Source of the DNA: Moniliella sp. 'wahieum'
Taxonomy: Eukaryota > Basidiomycota > Moniliellomycetes > Moniliellales > Moniliellaceae
Length of the DNA: 64,000 nucleotides
Assembly (NCBI GenBank): GCA_003971905.1
Contig: RSEE01000096.1
Location: forward strand, 62,001-126,000
Direction of reading: 5' to 3'
How positions within the stretch are numbered: position 1 is the stretch's first letter; each line of letters starts with the position of its first letter. The position numbers were made by a program, and so were the translations under genes. A model generated the notes under the pieces. That model ran no database searches and was not told the origin of the DNA. It saw nothing but the letters and a program-made list of their open reading frames with translations. Shown in pieces: positions 1 to 11,488 of the stretch.

Positions 1-177
1 AGGCCATGGGCGTTGCTGCGCTCGGCGCGACGCAAGATGCTCAAAACGTTTGATGCGGTGCGCAAACGGTACGGTATCCCCGACCCGCCGTCGATCAAGG
101 CTGAAAAGGCCGTGCGAAGGAAAAGGAAGCTGCGGGCGTGCCTCCCGTCCCGCGTTGCCTACCCGCAACCAGAGTGA
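1..177 (+). CDS. C-terminal fragment of an unidentified protein
   Basis: An open frame enters from the left edge and ends at TGA 175-177. The 58 visible residues are rich in Arg and Lys (for example RSARRKMLKTFDAVRKRYG and VRRKRKLR), which would suit a nucleic-acid-binding or nucleolar tail. I do not recognise the family. Because neighbouring genes in this window contain many single-base frame changes, the true end could instead lie in another frame that stays open to about 256. Coding status is inferred only from the open frame and basic composition. Confidence 0.3.
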   Translation, partial: RPWALLRSARRKMLKTFDAVRKRYGIPDPPSIKAEKAVRRKRKLRACLPSRVAYPQPE

Positions 178-904
178 GCAGATCCACGCCCGTCGGCGCT
201 CTTGCCCAGTGGGTTTGGGTTTGCGTTTGCCTTTGTCTGCCCCGGTAGGCGGTTGAGTCGGGTCCAGTGAAAGTGCAAGCGCTGGTGGGGCTAGGGACTG
301 GGGACTGTGGTGGATTGGTGCATGGCGCATGGCGCATGGCGCAGATGCGCAGCTGCCGGGTCGCTAGTCTCTAGTCTCTAGTCACTCTACTCTCTCGTCA
401 CTATGCTACGTTTTGTCCCTGTTATTGGTGGTGGTGGTGGTGGTGGGGATGGAGTGGCGGGAGATGGAGCATAGATCGATAGGGATAAGCCTTGGTAGGC
501 ACCAGGATAGCTGCTTGTGCAGTGGAATCGTAAATGTCCCTGTCGAATGTGCTGCGAATGGCGAATGGCGGCGACGCCCCGTTGGGGCACGGATGCGCCG
601 ATCGGCGCAGGGTACCGGTCACGTGGGTGTGCTGGGCGTGACGCGTGACGTGCGACGCGTGACATGGATATCACATGTCAGGTGCACCACACCTTCCACG
701 TCAGCACGAGAAGGGTGCGATGGGGGTGCTCGCCTGCTCCCCGCTCCTCGTCCTGTCTTTTGCCGAGGCCGTTCCCCACCACCGTCACGGCTACCGTCAC
801 GGCTACCGTCACGACTACCGTCACGACCGCCCTGCCGCCCCCCGTCTCCGTCTCCGTCTCCGTTCCCGCCGTCGTCTCCGTTGGCCCCCCCGTGTGTAAG
901 CGCC
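178..904. other. intergenic region upstream of TUP1
   Basis: No gene seen. It holds short tandem words: CATGGCG repeated at about 319-342, GTCTCTA repeated near 363-385, a GGT run at about 427-446, and an ACCGTCACGGCT-type repeat at about 778-826. The last part is probably the TUP1 promoter and leader. Confidence 0.5.
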
Positions 905-2931
905 ATGTCGGTACAAGCGCATACCCAAGCGCATACCCAAGCGCATACCCAAGCGCATACGCGCCTCGCCTCGGTGCTCGACACGATCCAGCGTGAGTTT
1001 GAGCTGTTGCACCAGGACGCCGGTGCGTCGCGCGCAGAGTGCGACGGTGTCCAGTCTCTCTCTGCCCAGCTGCACGAGGTGCAGCAAATGCGTTTGCTGT
1101 TTGCCCAGCTCGAGAAGCGGCACTCGGACTTGCTTGCTGGGTATGTCTGTCTGTCTCTTTTTCGTCTGCTCTGTCTGTTTTCATATCTTGTCTTATGCTG
1201 TGCTAACTCCCCGCCCCGCCCATGCGTAGCTACGATGAACAGATTTACCGGCTGCGAATGCAATTGCAAGCGCACGGTACGGAAGCGGACGAACGTCCGC
1301 TGCAAGAGCGGGACGAAGGGCAGTACGCCAGCCCGTCACCAAGTGGGAACATGCGCAGCCGCACGTTGCCATGCGCGACGACGCGCCGGATCCGGAGCTG
1401 GAGACCCAGGACAAGACCAAACGTATCCGCTTGACTGACCCCACCGCGCGCGATTGGACGGTCGAACGCGACTTGCCCGCATTGTCGGTTCCAGCTCCGT
1501 TGGACGAGCCTCCCGATACCCACTCCCCACGCCCCCGCCCGCCCACTCTCCACCTGCTTCGGAACCGCAGCAGGGGACGACCAACCGGTGCGCCCTGCTG
1601 TCGACGCCCACCCGAACCGACTGCGACTACGACCGCGACTGCGACTGCGAACCCGAACTCGACCCCGAACCGAACCCGGACCCAGCCGCCAGTGCAGCGG
1701 CCGAAGCCAATCGTGCCGTGGCTAACCTGAGCGATCTGGACCCGGACGAGGTGCCGAAGGAACTCAAGACCGAAGGTAGCGATTGGCATGCGATTTTCAA
1801 TCCGCAGGTGAAGCGGGTGTTGGATGTGAATTTGATGCAGACCTTGATGCATGAGTCGGTGGTGTGCTGTGTGCGGTTCTCGCGCGATGGCACGTTGCTC
1901 GCGACGGGGTGCAATGGGCAAGCGTGCATCTACGAGACAAAACGGGAGCCAAGGTAGCTGAGCTTGTGCACCGTGCCCCTTCCGGCGACCTGTACGTCCG
2001 CTCCGTCTGCTTCTCTCCTGATGGCGCGTCGCTCGCCACGGGCGCCGAGGACAACCTCATTCGTATCTGGGACATTGGCAAGGGTAAGGATAAGGGTAAG
2101 GCCAAGCTGATGCACCTGCTCCAAGGTCACAAACAAGAAATTTACTCGCTCGACTGGTCGGCTGATGGCGCCTGCTCGCCTCAGGCTCGGGCGACAACAC
2201 CATGCGTATCTGGGACACCAACTCGGGCACCTTACGTCACACATGTTACATTGATATTGACCCTACCAATGATACTGACCAGCCTGATGTCGACCATGGC
2301 GTGACCAGCGTCTCGATCCACCTTCCTCTCGGTGGTCGCGGCGGGCTCACTGGACTCGGTGGTACGTGTCTGGGACACAGATACCGCGCGCCAAGTCGAG
2401 TCGCTCCCGGGCCACAGCGACTCGGTGTACTCGGTCGCCTTCTGCCCGATGGCTCTTACCTCCTGTCCGGGTCGCTGGACAAGACGGTGAAAAAGTGGGA
2501 TGTAAGTGCAACACTGGACAAGGTCCTGGGCGAAGCCAACTTGCCACCGCCACCCACACCAGGACGGGAGCAACCACCACAAGCACCACCACCACCACCC
2601 AAGACCCCGAGCCAAGGCAACGCGAATACGAACGGGAACGTGAATGCGAACGCGAACGTGGACGTGAACGTGTCACGTTGGAAGGCCATCGGGACTATGT
2701 GTTATCAGTTTCCTGTTCGCCCAATGGCGAGTGGGCCGTGTCTGGTTCCAAGGACCGTGCCGTGCAATTTTGGCGCCCCAGCACGGGCCACGCTCAATTT
2801 GTCTTGCATGGCCACCAAAACTCGGTGATTGCCATCCATGTCTCCCCGCCGGCAACTTGTTCGCCACGGGCTCTGGCGACTTTACTGCCCGCATCTGGAG
2901 CTACGAACGCACGGCGCCCGACGACGAATAG
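905..2931 (+). CDS. TUP1: Tup1-type transcriptional corepressor (WD40)
   Basis: Tup1 works with Ssn6/Cyc8 as a general corepressor in the nucleus. The N-terminus after ATG 905 carries a QAHT repeat and then the tetramerisation helix ([25 protein letters not shown], continuing [12 protein letters not shown]), as in yeast Tup1. An intron at 1141-1229 (GTATGT...TAG, branch CTAAC at 1203) joins the helix. After a low-complexity linker come [78 protein letters not shown] and a final [25 protein letters not shown], matching the seven Tup1 WD repeats in order. The gene changes frame about six or seven times, e.g. near 1937 (a four-A run where five fit), 2170, 2312 and 2845. Order and content are otherwise complete, so I take it as a real gene with consensus errors. 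Confidence 0.9.
1141..1229 (+). other. spliceosomal intron in TUP1
   Basis: GTATGT donor, CTAAC branch about 25 bases before the TAG acceptor, 89 bases. Removing it joins LLAG to YDEQIYRLR inside the conserved N-terminal coiled coil. Confidence 0.85.
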
Positions 2932-3171
2932 GTAACGAATATCGCCGCTGGTGTGCGCTAGTTGTGCGTTGCGCCGATTGCGGTCTCTCCTCCCTAGGGG
3001 CTTTTGGTCTCTCTCTGCCTCTGTCTCTTCCCCTTCCCTTTCCTTCCCCTTCCCCCTCTCTGTGTCCTTCTTGCGTGTTTGTGTGTCCTTCTTGTGTGTG
3101 TTTTCTGCCTGTTTCTTCTGGGGAGGGGGAAGAGCAAAATGTTGGAATGTTACGGTTGGTTGGTTATGGGT

Positions 3172-4206
3172 TCATTGGAGCACCAGCTCATTGAAGTACA
3201 TGTACTCGGACAGGACGAGGTAGATGTACCGGAACCAAACTAGCTGCGAAGCATGCTGCGCCATGGCGCGAAGCGCACGGCGGTAGTCGCTAGGCGAGGC
3301 GAGGAGACACACTTGGTCGTGGCCTGGTTTGTACAGCCCCAGCACCGCTCGCGATCGGCACATGCTCATTGCCCACACGCCTTGAGCACCGAAAGGTACT
3401 TCCCCACGAGGGCGTGCGAGCGCAACGTCCACACTTGCAGGTTGTTGCGCCCTTGCAGTCCCTGACTCGCTAGGAAACACGCCCGATGGTTCGTGTGGCC
3501 ACTCACGCCCCCGCGATCAAACGTGACCAGTGCATCGGGCTCGATGTGGTCCAGACGGGCAAGCAGGACAGAGCGCACGTAGTCCACGTCCCATTCCGTC
3601 GTCATGCTATCGGGCAACAACTTGTCGTCCAACACCTCCACTGCGCAGAGGGTACCCCCCAGTGCGCGTACGCCGCTTTCGCCTCCTGCACCGCGTGCCG
3701 CCCAACCCCTCAGCGTCCCCGCGACTCAGTACTAGCGCATGCACATCGATCCCCCGCCGCTAGAAACGGCGCGAAAACATCGTCTCATCGTCCGGATGCG
3801 CCGTGAGCAACAGCACTTTTTTGCCCTGCAGAAACGGGCCGTCTGCATCTGCGTCTGCATCCGCGCCCACCTCGCCCTCGCCCGCGGACACGGACACGGA
3901 CAGACACGACACGGACACGGCGGAGAGAACAAGTGCCACTCAAGATCGCTGTAGAAGTAGGAGCACCACCCCCCCATTGTCATCCACCGTAGGCCACTCA
4001 ACGTCCAGTCCAGCGCGCTGCGGCGCACCCAAGCCGCCGCAACTGCGTCGACGCGCGCACGCGTCTTCCCGTCGGGGCGGCGGGGCGGGGGCGGACGCGG
4101 GGGAGGCCGCTTCGCCTTCGGCAGACGCTTTGGCCACGGCCCGGGGCGCAGGGACCATCCCCTCCGGTAGGCCGGTGGCGGTGCGCCGGCGGCAATCGCT
4201 CGTCAT
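3172..4206 (-). CDS. GPI12: GPI12/PIG-L N-acetylglucosaminyl-PI de-N-acetylase
   Basis: The enzyme removes acetyl from GlcNAc-PI in step two of GPI-anchor synthesis at the ER. The minus strand shows LLLTAHPDDET (HPDDE metal-binding motif, plus-strand 3784-3798) preceded by a hydrophobic segment (VALVLSAVSVSCLSVSVSA), fitting an ER signal anchor. Further on are FDRGGVSGHTNHRAC (second zinc-ligand region, HxxH-like), LVGKYLSVL, and the family end SQLVWFRYIYLVLSEYMYFNEL before TGA at 3172-3174. The start is tentative: the HPDDE frame runs back to ATG 4206 but is interrupted by a TGA near 3940, and at least two more frame changes lie between HPDDE and the C-terminus. It faces the COG1-like gene head to head, so the two may share about 230 bases of promoter. 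Confidence 0.85.
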
Positions 4207-4434
4207 GGCGCTGGGATCGACGAGGGGCGCGGGGAGGTGGGCGACGGGCGTCAGCCTCATTAATCATTATCACACACGCCAGCAGCCAGCCTCGAATTTG
4301 GATTGGTCGATCAGCCCAGGGCGGAATTTGGCAGCGGCCGCTTGCTTGCCCCTCTACCCACCCCCACACTCGCCCCCCAACCCCACCACCGCTCCCTCGC
4401 GCCCTCGCCCTCGCCCTCCCGCGTAACCGCCGCA

Positions 4435-7028
4435 ATGAGCGCCGGAACGCGCGCACGGCGTCGCTTGCTGCGCCGGCCATCCTCTCCTCGGCGCACAAGC
4501 GCAGCCTGGTCGACCCGGCCTTTGCGCCGCTCGACCCGCTGGTGGTGGATGCGGACGATGTGCTGGCCGCCCTGCCGGTCCGCCTCGTTGCGCCCTACCC
4601 TCGCCCTGGTCAAGCAGGAGCAGTATGCGACCCAAGAAGGCGTCCGCACCCTCGTCGCTCGCCACTACCCGACATGCTCGGTACAGCCACAGATATTGCC
4701 CAGATGCACGTCGCGGCCGATCAGCTGGCACGAGACCTCCACTCTGTCGCCCACGCCTTGCACGCTTCGCCTCCGTCCCGCTCCCGCTCCCCTCCCGCTC
4801 TCGCTCGTCGCTCTCGGTCTCCCTCTCGCTCTCCCTCTCGGCCCCAGACGAACGACCCGGAGGAAGAGCTCGCGCGGACAGTGTACTCGACGGCCGCCTG
4901 TGCTGCTCTCCTCTCGGCGCTTCCTGGTGTGGCAGAGCGTCTTTGCATCCGCGTGCCAAGACGCTCATCTGGCCTGGCTCACAGTCCTCGCCGACGCAGT
5001 GTGGACGTACCTGCTCACCCACGACGCTGAGCCGAGGCACGCTGGCCGCTCCTGCTGCGTGCACGCGACAGCATCAAGCAGATCCAGGCCCGCACCATTT
5101 CCCTCATCCTTCACGGTGGGCGCGCGAGCATCTCCCCTTCCGCACGTTTGTCGAGTGGTGGGGTACGCGTTGCTCACCCCTACGCCTCCGAGCGTCTGCT
5201 TGACCTTGTCCTAGCCCAGAGGGGGGATCGTCTAGCTCACCTCTCTCTCCCGCCTGTCGAGAGCAGAGCAGACCGAAGAGGACCGTGTTGGTGCCTTGCT
5301 CACTCGCTGGGCCCAGGTCTGGTCCGACTCGGTCGTCTTTTCTACCCATGCGTCCTCGCCTACCACGACTCGCAAGGCGCCGTCCCCCTCGCCTTGCACG
5401 ACATTCAATTGGGCACCACTACCCCTCCCACTACTACTACCAATTCCACTCCACTCCCACTCTTACTCCGACCACCACCACCATCACCAAATACTACCAC
5501 TGCCAAGTCCGCTGTCTCCCCTGGGCCAGGTCACTGCTCGCAGTGTCATCCATGACGTGCAAGCGCTCGCCACGGTGCCGCTGGGTGGGTGGGTGGACCA
5601 CCTGCTGCGTCTCTCTGGGCCACCCGCCCCACGACCGACCCCAGTCCATGGGACACGACCAAGCTGGAGCGGTGCTGGCGGCGTGGTGTGAGTCGGTCTT
5701 GGAGCACCTGTGGGACGGGGAGATGGGTGGGCTGTTAGACCGTCTCTCGTCGGTCGCAGCCGTGGGACGGGTGGGGTCGTACGCGGCCGAGGTGGCACAG
5801 CATACGCTCAGTTCCATGAGAGAAAAATTATCTTGCGACGTGGCTTGTGCCCCTGTGCTCCGTAGGCGCGTACCACCCTCTCCACGCTTCGCACCAGCCT
5901 GCAGCGTCGGCTCGACTCGATCCTGGTTGGCCTGTATACAGCCCAACTGGCCGAGATGGGGGAGGGTTTGTCCACCGTCTTGCTGCGCTCGCTACCTTGC
6001 CCGATCAAGATGCCAAGCTCGCGCTTCTTGCCCCGCCTACCGAGGAAGGGGAGACAGGCAAAGAAGAAGACGCTGCTCGACCGACTGCAGGGTCTCACGC
6101 CGGGCGTGAGCACCGTCTCAGTCCGCTCGACGCGGCTGCGGCCAAGGTGGCACGGGAAATGGATGGTTTTTCCGTCAACTGGCTCAGACGGGCACAGAGC
6201 AAAGTTTACGAACGGAATTTGCTTTGGCTGTGCTGGCGTTACTGGACCGCGTGAGCCAGCCTTGTCCGCCACCGACTACAGATGGGGCGAACCGCAGAGC
6301 CGCCGTTACCGCCACGCGCAGCTGGGATGGTATCGTCAGCCTGTGCACAGAGCCGGGCCTTGTCCCACCTCGCGTCGGTGGCTGGGCTAGACGCTGAAAC
6401 GTGCGTGCACACGCGGGTTGGAACAGCTGGCCCAGCGCGGTCGCGCCACTTGGCTCGGCGCACGTGCCTCGGCCATTGCACAGGGCTACGCACGCGCCCT
6501 CTCTTCCGGCGTATCTGTCTCCTCCCCGCTTGTCCTGGACACAGAGCAGGACAAAGGACACGAAGGACACGTTCCCACCCCCTCGCTTGCCCTGCTTACC
6601 GCCCTCCTCGACCTCGCTCGGCCGTACGGCAAGTCGCACCCATCACGGCGCTGGACCGCGGATACTGGAAAGAAGAGGCTCTAGCGCGCGTTCCTTCGAA
6701 CGTGCCAGCCTTCCGACCCGCGCTCTTCTTCCGCCGCTACGAGGCGCGACCTCGCTTTCCTCCATGCGTGTTTTGGACCAGACCTGCCCCGGCCCAAGGC
6801 ACGGACAAGGACAAGGACACGAGCAAAGACAAAGAAAAAGATAAGGACCAGGCCTTGGCCCACCTCGCGCGCTACCGTCTGCTTTTGGCACCGATCCTGT
6901 GCCTCGCCGAGCCCGAACCGCAGTTGCCCCTGCTGCCGCTGCAGCCGGACACGGTGCCGGCGCCCACCGAGCCGTTCGAACAACTCGCCCTCCCCTCGGT
7001 CCATTTTGCGCGCGTAGCCGTCCGCTGA
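4435..7028 (+). CDS. probable COG1-like subunit (Vps51/COG1 family)
   Basis: Start chosen at ATG 4435 (CGCAATGAG). Just downstream, in a shifted frame, is LDPLVVDADDVLAALPVR followed by GVRTLVARHYPDMLGTATDIAQMHVAAD. This has the layout of the COG1/Vps51 N-terminus, where a short 'D-x-LF' style segment is followed by a long helix with 'RYRDLLxxAxxIxxM'. The rest is helical and variable (VIHDVQALATVPLGGWVDHLL, ESVLEHLWDGEMGGLLDRL), with a charged Lys/Asp run (about 6797-6850) and an end at VHFARVAVR, TGA 7026-7028. COG1 would act in retrograde vesicle tethering at the Golgi. Many frame changes occur, so the family call rests mainly on the first 90 residues; another tethering-complex subunit is possible. 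Confidence 0.5.
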
Positions 7029-7286
7029 GCCGGTGTGCTGAAACGGCGTGCTGCGATGGATGGTTTTACGACAGATGTGACCTGCCAAGTCAATGCAAGT
7101 CAAGCCAAGGAAGGAAAGGAAGGGAAAGGCACGACGTGTTCCCTCGGTAGATGGTAGATGCCCGAGGGCCGACCAAGGCATAGGGCAGCCACGGAGAGGG
7201 AGACGGTCATCCCAGGGATCGGATACGAAGAGCAGGTGGGAGTACCGAATTGCATGTCTTTTATGCTAGCCTCAGCTCGCATCCAC

Positions 7287-7375
7287 TCCTCGATGGTCCA
7301 ACGGCTATGATGTGACGCTCTCACTGCTCTCGAGCAGGTACCGTCAAGACCCGGGTTCGACTCCCGGTCGGGGAA
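7287..7375 (+). tRNA. tRNA-Glu (anticodon CTC) with 17-base intron
   Basis: The acceptor stem 7287-7293 pairs with 7368-7374 (one U-G pair). The anticodon stem is TGACG/CGTCA, the anticodon CTC lies at 7320-7322, and the T arm is CCGGG TTCGACT CCCGG at 7351-7367. A 17-base intron (7324-7340) sits one base 3' of the anticodon, the canonical place, and contains TCGAGC, which can pair with the anticodon. A T7 run (from 7377) acts as Pol III terminator. Confidence 0.9.
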
Positions 7376-7632
7376 CTTTTTTTGACGACGGGATAGCCCA
7401 GAGGCGCAGAAGTGCTGTGGGTGAGCAGCGGAATTCCCCCGGCGGAATGCGCCCCGCACCTTTTTTTTTTTCGTCGGCCCTGGATAGCAGGCCAAACTGA
7501 CCGAAACGCAAAAACCTACTATAGGTACCTGCCCAGTGGAGTGGCCCGCTGCTTTGGCCTCACCTCTTCCTCGTCCTCGAGGTCTCTTGTGCTTTCCCCG
7601 CCGCCTCCCTCCCCATACCACCTTTCCGCATC

Positions 7633-8915
7633 ATGGTTGAATCTGCCGCTGGCCCCTCAGCTGCTCCTTCGGCTGCTCCGCCGGCCGTGGCCGCAGCGAA
7701 GAAGAGCAAGAAGGGCAAGCTCATCCGTCCCCGCGGCAAGCGCGGAGGCGCCAAGAACCGGAAAAAGACCTCTTCCACCTCCGATGCCACTTCCAACGCC
7801 AAGGCTACGCCGAAATCTGGGTCCAAATCCGCTTCCAAATCCGCGTCCAAATCGGCATCCCAGACCAAGAGCAAAAAGCAAGCGTCTCACCCTGACCAAA
7901 CCGACCACGCCCAAAAGATCGCCGAGTACCATACCCTGCAAAAGCGCCTGGCCCAGGCCAAGGCACAGAGCCAAACCGGCGATGTTAAAGCCAACCTCGC
8001 TGTGCTGGAGCTGGAGGCGCAGTTGGCGGATTTGGCCGCGTACCAGGCCGAGTCGCTCCGTGGGAAAGATCTGAACAATGCGGGTGAAACGTCCAAGTGG
8101 CTCGTCAAGGCGTTTGGCCCGGAATGGAAGACGTATCAGGCGGAACATGGACGTCGTAGGGTATGTTTACCTCCCCCCCCCCCCGCTATCTCTCTGTCTT
8201 CCTGTTTCTCTCTCTTTCTCTTCCTCTTTCTCTTCCTCTTCTCTTTTCTTTTTTAGGTAAGAGCGAAAAGCTAACATACTTGTCCAGGCTCGGTTGCTCG
8301 ATGTGGGTGGTGCGCTGCGGCCGGCGTATTCAAAGTTTGGCTGGATTGACGCTACTTCGATTGACCTGAACCCGCAAAGGCGAGTTGGTTTCCAAAGCGG
8401 ATTTCTTCCAGTTGGCGCCTCCGGAGGGGGGCGAGGAGGATCCCAAGTTTGATATCGTATCGCTTTCGCTCGTGATTAATTTTGAAGGGGATCTGTTTGC
8501 CAGGGGAGACATGTTGGTGCGTCCGCACCAGTTCCTCACGCCAAGGGGGTACGTATTTGTCGTACTTCCCTTGGCGTGCATGACCAACTCGCGTTACCTC
8601 GACCCGGACACGTTCCGCTCCCTCGTCAACCATGCAGGGTACGACGTGGTGCACCAAGCTGACAGCCTCAAGTTGACTCGCTGGCTTTTGCGTCGCAAAC
8701 TAGTCGAAGGAGGCGAGGCGGAATGGGACGGAACGGTATTCAAAAAGCACGAGGTGCGCGTCGGTCCGGCCTACAATAACTTTTGCATTCGTCTAGGCCG
8801 TTCGGTCGGCGGGAACAAGGCCCAGAACATGGCCACCCAGGTCAAGGAGGGCAGTGAAGATGAACAGGAGGAAGCCGACGAGGACGAGGATAGCGATCCC
8901 GTTGTCAGCGACTAA
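7633..8915 (+). CDS. BMT2: 25S rRNA adenine-N1 methyltransferase (Bmt2 family)
   Basis: Bmt2 makes m1A on 25S rRNA in the nucleolus using SAM. Exon 1 (7633-8160) encodes a basic low-complexity N-terminus (KSKKGKLIRPRGKRGG, then a KSASKSAS repeat), a helical part and SLRGKDLNNAGETSKWLVK. The intron 8161-8287 (GTATGT...CAG, branch CTAAC near 8272) is phase 0. Exon 2 begins with ARLLDVGGALRP (SAM-binding motif I) and continues FDIVSLSLVINF, MLVRPHQFL, GYVFVVLPLACMTNSRYLD, the family's signature block. The tail is acidic and ends at TAA 8915. One frame change near 8375, between IDLNPQ and GELVSKADFF, is the only break. Length, about 380 residues, is normal for fungal members. Confidence 0.88.
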
Positions 8916-9149
8916 CAAGACCGGTGTTGTTATGTATGTCCTTTTAGCAGCCTATTCTACAGCCAAACGACAAACGCGCAGACAGTCGTGACAGTCGGGA
9001 AAATTGGGTTAGGGGAGAGGACGAGTAGGAAGAAGCGAGGGCCTAGTAGGGACGCAGCGATGCACAGCAACACCACATCCCAAAAACTAAGGCACCACCA
9101 GCCTGAATCTTCGGTGACCTGAACCGGCTTCCAAAATCAATAAAAAAAT

Positions 9150-9237
9150 CGAATCCTGCCGGGGTCGAACCGACGACCATTACCATGACTCTCGGGCGTA
9201 GCCGGAAAGTAACACTCTGCCACTGAGCTAAGGATCC
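9150..9237 (-). tRNA. tRNA-Arg (anticodon CCG) with 16-base intron
   Basis: On the minus strand the acceptor stem GGATCCT (9237-9231) pairs with AGGATTC (9157-9151). The D arm is GCTC...GAGT, the anticodon stem TTACT/GGTAA, the anticodon CCG lies at 9205-9203, and the T loop is TTCGACC. A 16-base intron (9186-9201) lies one base after the anticodon. A seven-T run on the minus strand (plus 9142-9148) follows as terminator. Confidence 0.85.
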
Positions 9238-11488
9238 GTATACCAGCGTGTTACACAGTTGTACTTGTATATGGGAGGAGAGGTTCATCTCACGGTCCTA
9301 TTGTCTTTTTGATCCTTGGATCCTCGGAGGTCCAGCTGTGCTGCTGAATTGCATGGATCGCACCGGCCGATGCTCTCTCGTGTGACATGTGAGTCCTACG
9401 TCGGTTCCTTAATCGATGGCGCCACATGTCATCGATCATCCGTCGTCCCCACAGATGGGGGCTATTGCGTGGGTACTACCTATTAACGCGATGGTGTAAC
9501 CAGGTACCCGGTAACCGGTAATCGATCAAGCACCTCCAGTACTAGTGGGCTTCCGTTCAACCGTGGGTGAACGCGTGAACCGTGCGTTTATTCGTCACTA
9601 GACACTGCGGGGACGCGGACGAGTGGAACGTTGAGAGAGAGAGATATGGCGACGACGTCGGAGATGATCGATGAATCATATCTTTTTGTGAGTGGTATGA
9701 ATCATTGATGATGCAGCTTGATGAAGGAACGTTGTGGTATACGCGTTCCGCGTTACTATCTTTACGCGTTTGACGCGTTTCCTCCCGTTGAACAAGGGAA
9801 CACCCGCCTGAGAACGTGGAAAGAAGCCATGGGATCGACAGTACTACTCAGTTACTCAGTACACTGTACTGACTCATCAGTACTTAGTCTGAATACTCAG
9901 TTGTGTACTCCGTGGGCGTGCTGAGAGGTGCGACTGGAGGGAGACTTGCACGTTGGATGTTGAACAGGTCGAGTCGCGTCTCCGGATCAGATATCTGAAC
10001 TTCAGAGTTCAGGATTCAGGTGAACAACACCTACTACTATCAATACTGGCTTGAAGCGTGAATCGTGTGAATAAGCGTGTCAAGATCGATATCGATCGAT
10101 TGGATCCAGACCCCATGTGGGTGGCTTCTTCCTGTCTCGGTCCTGAGGCCTGATGGGATGGGGTCGTTTTTATATTAGGCTCCGTCCGAGAGGGTCCAAC
10201 TCCAGCGAGAGGAACCTTTTCTGCTTCTTCTATTCTGGTATCGATAATCCTACACGCACCACCTCTTGTTGAGGCGGTGACCGGTCTTTTTCACTGATCA
10301 GACCTGTACCATGTTAAGGGGCGAGCAGTGGGGGCAGTGGGGGCAGTGGGGGCAGTGGGGGCAGTGGGGATTGTGGGGGCAGTGGGGCTGATGAGGCCCG
10401 TGCGACTGCCCCAGCTACTATAATACCCACCATTTGGACGCATCACACGGCCTCGTTTAAATGATTGCCCGAACGCGCTAGCCCCCCGCAACCCTCGTTA
10501 ATAGGGATGAGCTACATCCCAGCAACAGGAATCATGAATGGAAGCTATGAAGCCTCCACCACTGCAGAATATAGTTTTCAGCTTCTGTGCCATACTGCAT
10601 ACATACAGGAGAGTCACTAGCTGATTATGACTGCTGACTATTAGTGACTAGCGCTGAGCCAGGATGGGAACAGAGTGTGCCGGGTAAACGTTAACAAAGC
10701 TGATGACTGATGCGAGAGCAGAGGCCATGTGACTTTTGGCCTTTCGGTTTTTACCGCACGAAATGGACACGAGTAACAAGTACAAGAGGCTGCGGGAAGT
10801 GGCGCGTGACGCGTGACGCGCGACGTGTGGGACCGAGCAGAGAGGCGGAGGTGGTTGGAGCTTTTGGTGCTTGGAGCTTGGAGCTTGGAGCTTGGAGCTT
10901 GGCGCTTGGAACCCTCTGTTGGGTGCCCTATTATACTCTGGCATAACGAAGCCAGCGTCGTTTGAGCGGCCTGTACCGTCTAAGTCCTCTGTCTGGGCTG
11001 TACATGCCTTTCTTTCTCCCTTCAAGCTTCAAGCTTCAAGCTCTCAAGCCCCAAGCCTCAAGTTCTCAAGCCTCAAATCGCAAGCCTCAAGCTGACCTCA
11101 GAGGCCTCATATCGTTAGCATTGCCAAAACATGGCAGACCTACGGACAGCCACTAAGCAGTACTACTACTACTATCAGTACGTGGCGCGTGCGGGTCGGG
11201 GGGGGGGGGCTATATATCTGACTGTTACCTATTTGCCCTACTTCCACACGGACAGAACCGAAGGCGTCCCGGATGGGCCAGGGGGGGGGGGCGTGGTCGA
11301 GAAGAAAGTGATCTATAGATAAGCAGTGCAGGGGGACGGCAACAGAGGATGGCAAGAGACGGAGGATGGCAACAAAAGAGAGGTTCCGCATCGGGGCAAA
11401 AGGGGGGGGGAGGGGGTAGTTCCAAAAGCTCCAAACGCTCCAAACATTAGAGCAGCTCGAAAAGAGAGAAACGGGAACAGCGCCTGGG
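9238..11488. other. gene-poor intergenic stretch with minisatellites
   Basis: About 2.2 kb without a supported gene. It contains a 10-base minisatellite GGGGGCAGTG (about 10325-10387), a 7-base repeat TTGGAGC (about 10871-10902) and its near complement TTCAAGC (about 11021-11093), plus several poly-G runs near 11198, 11281 and 11401. Words built on AACGTT and ACGCGT recur (9560-9800). Confidence 0.5.
10325..10387. repeat. minisatellite, unit GGGGGCAGTG
   Basis: About six near-perfect 10-base copies with regularly spaced G runs of four to five, which could form G-quadruplexes on this strand. Confidence 0.9.

Noticed and set aside
413-1438. Long open frame of about 341 codons overlapping the TUP1 5' region
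   Set aside because: It runs across the TUP1 intron and start in a different frame, with low-complexity Ser/Pro/Arg and HTQA repeats; composition is a by-product of GC-rich repeats.
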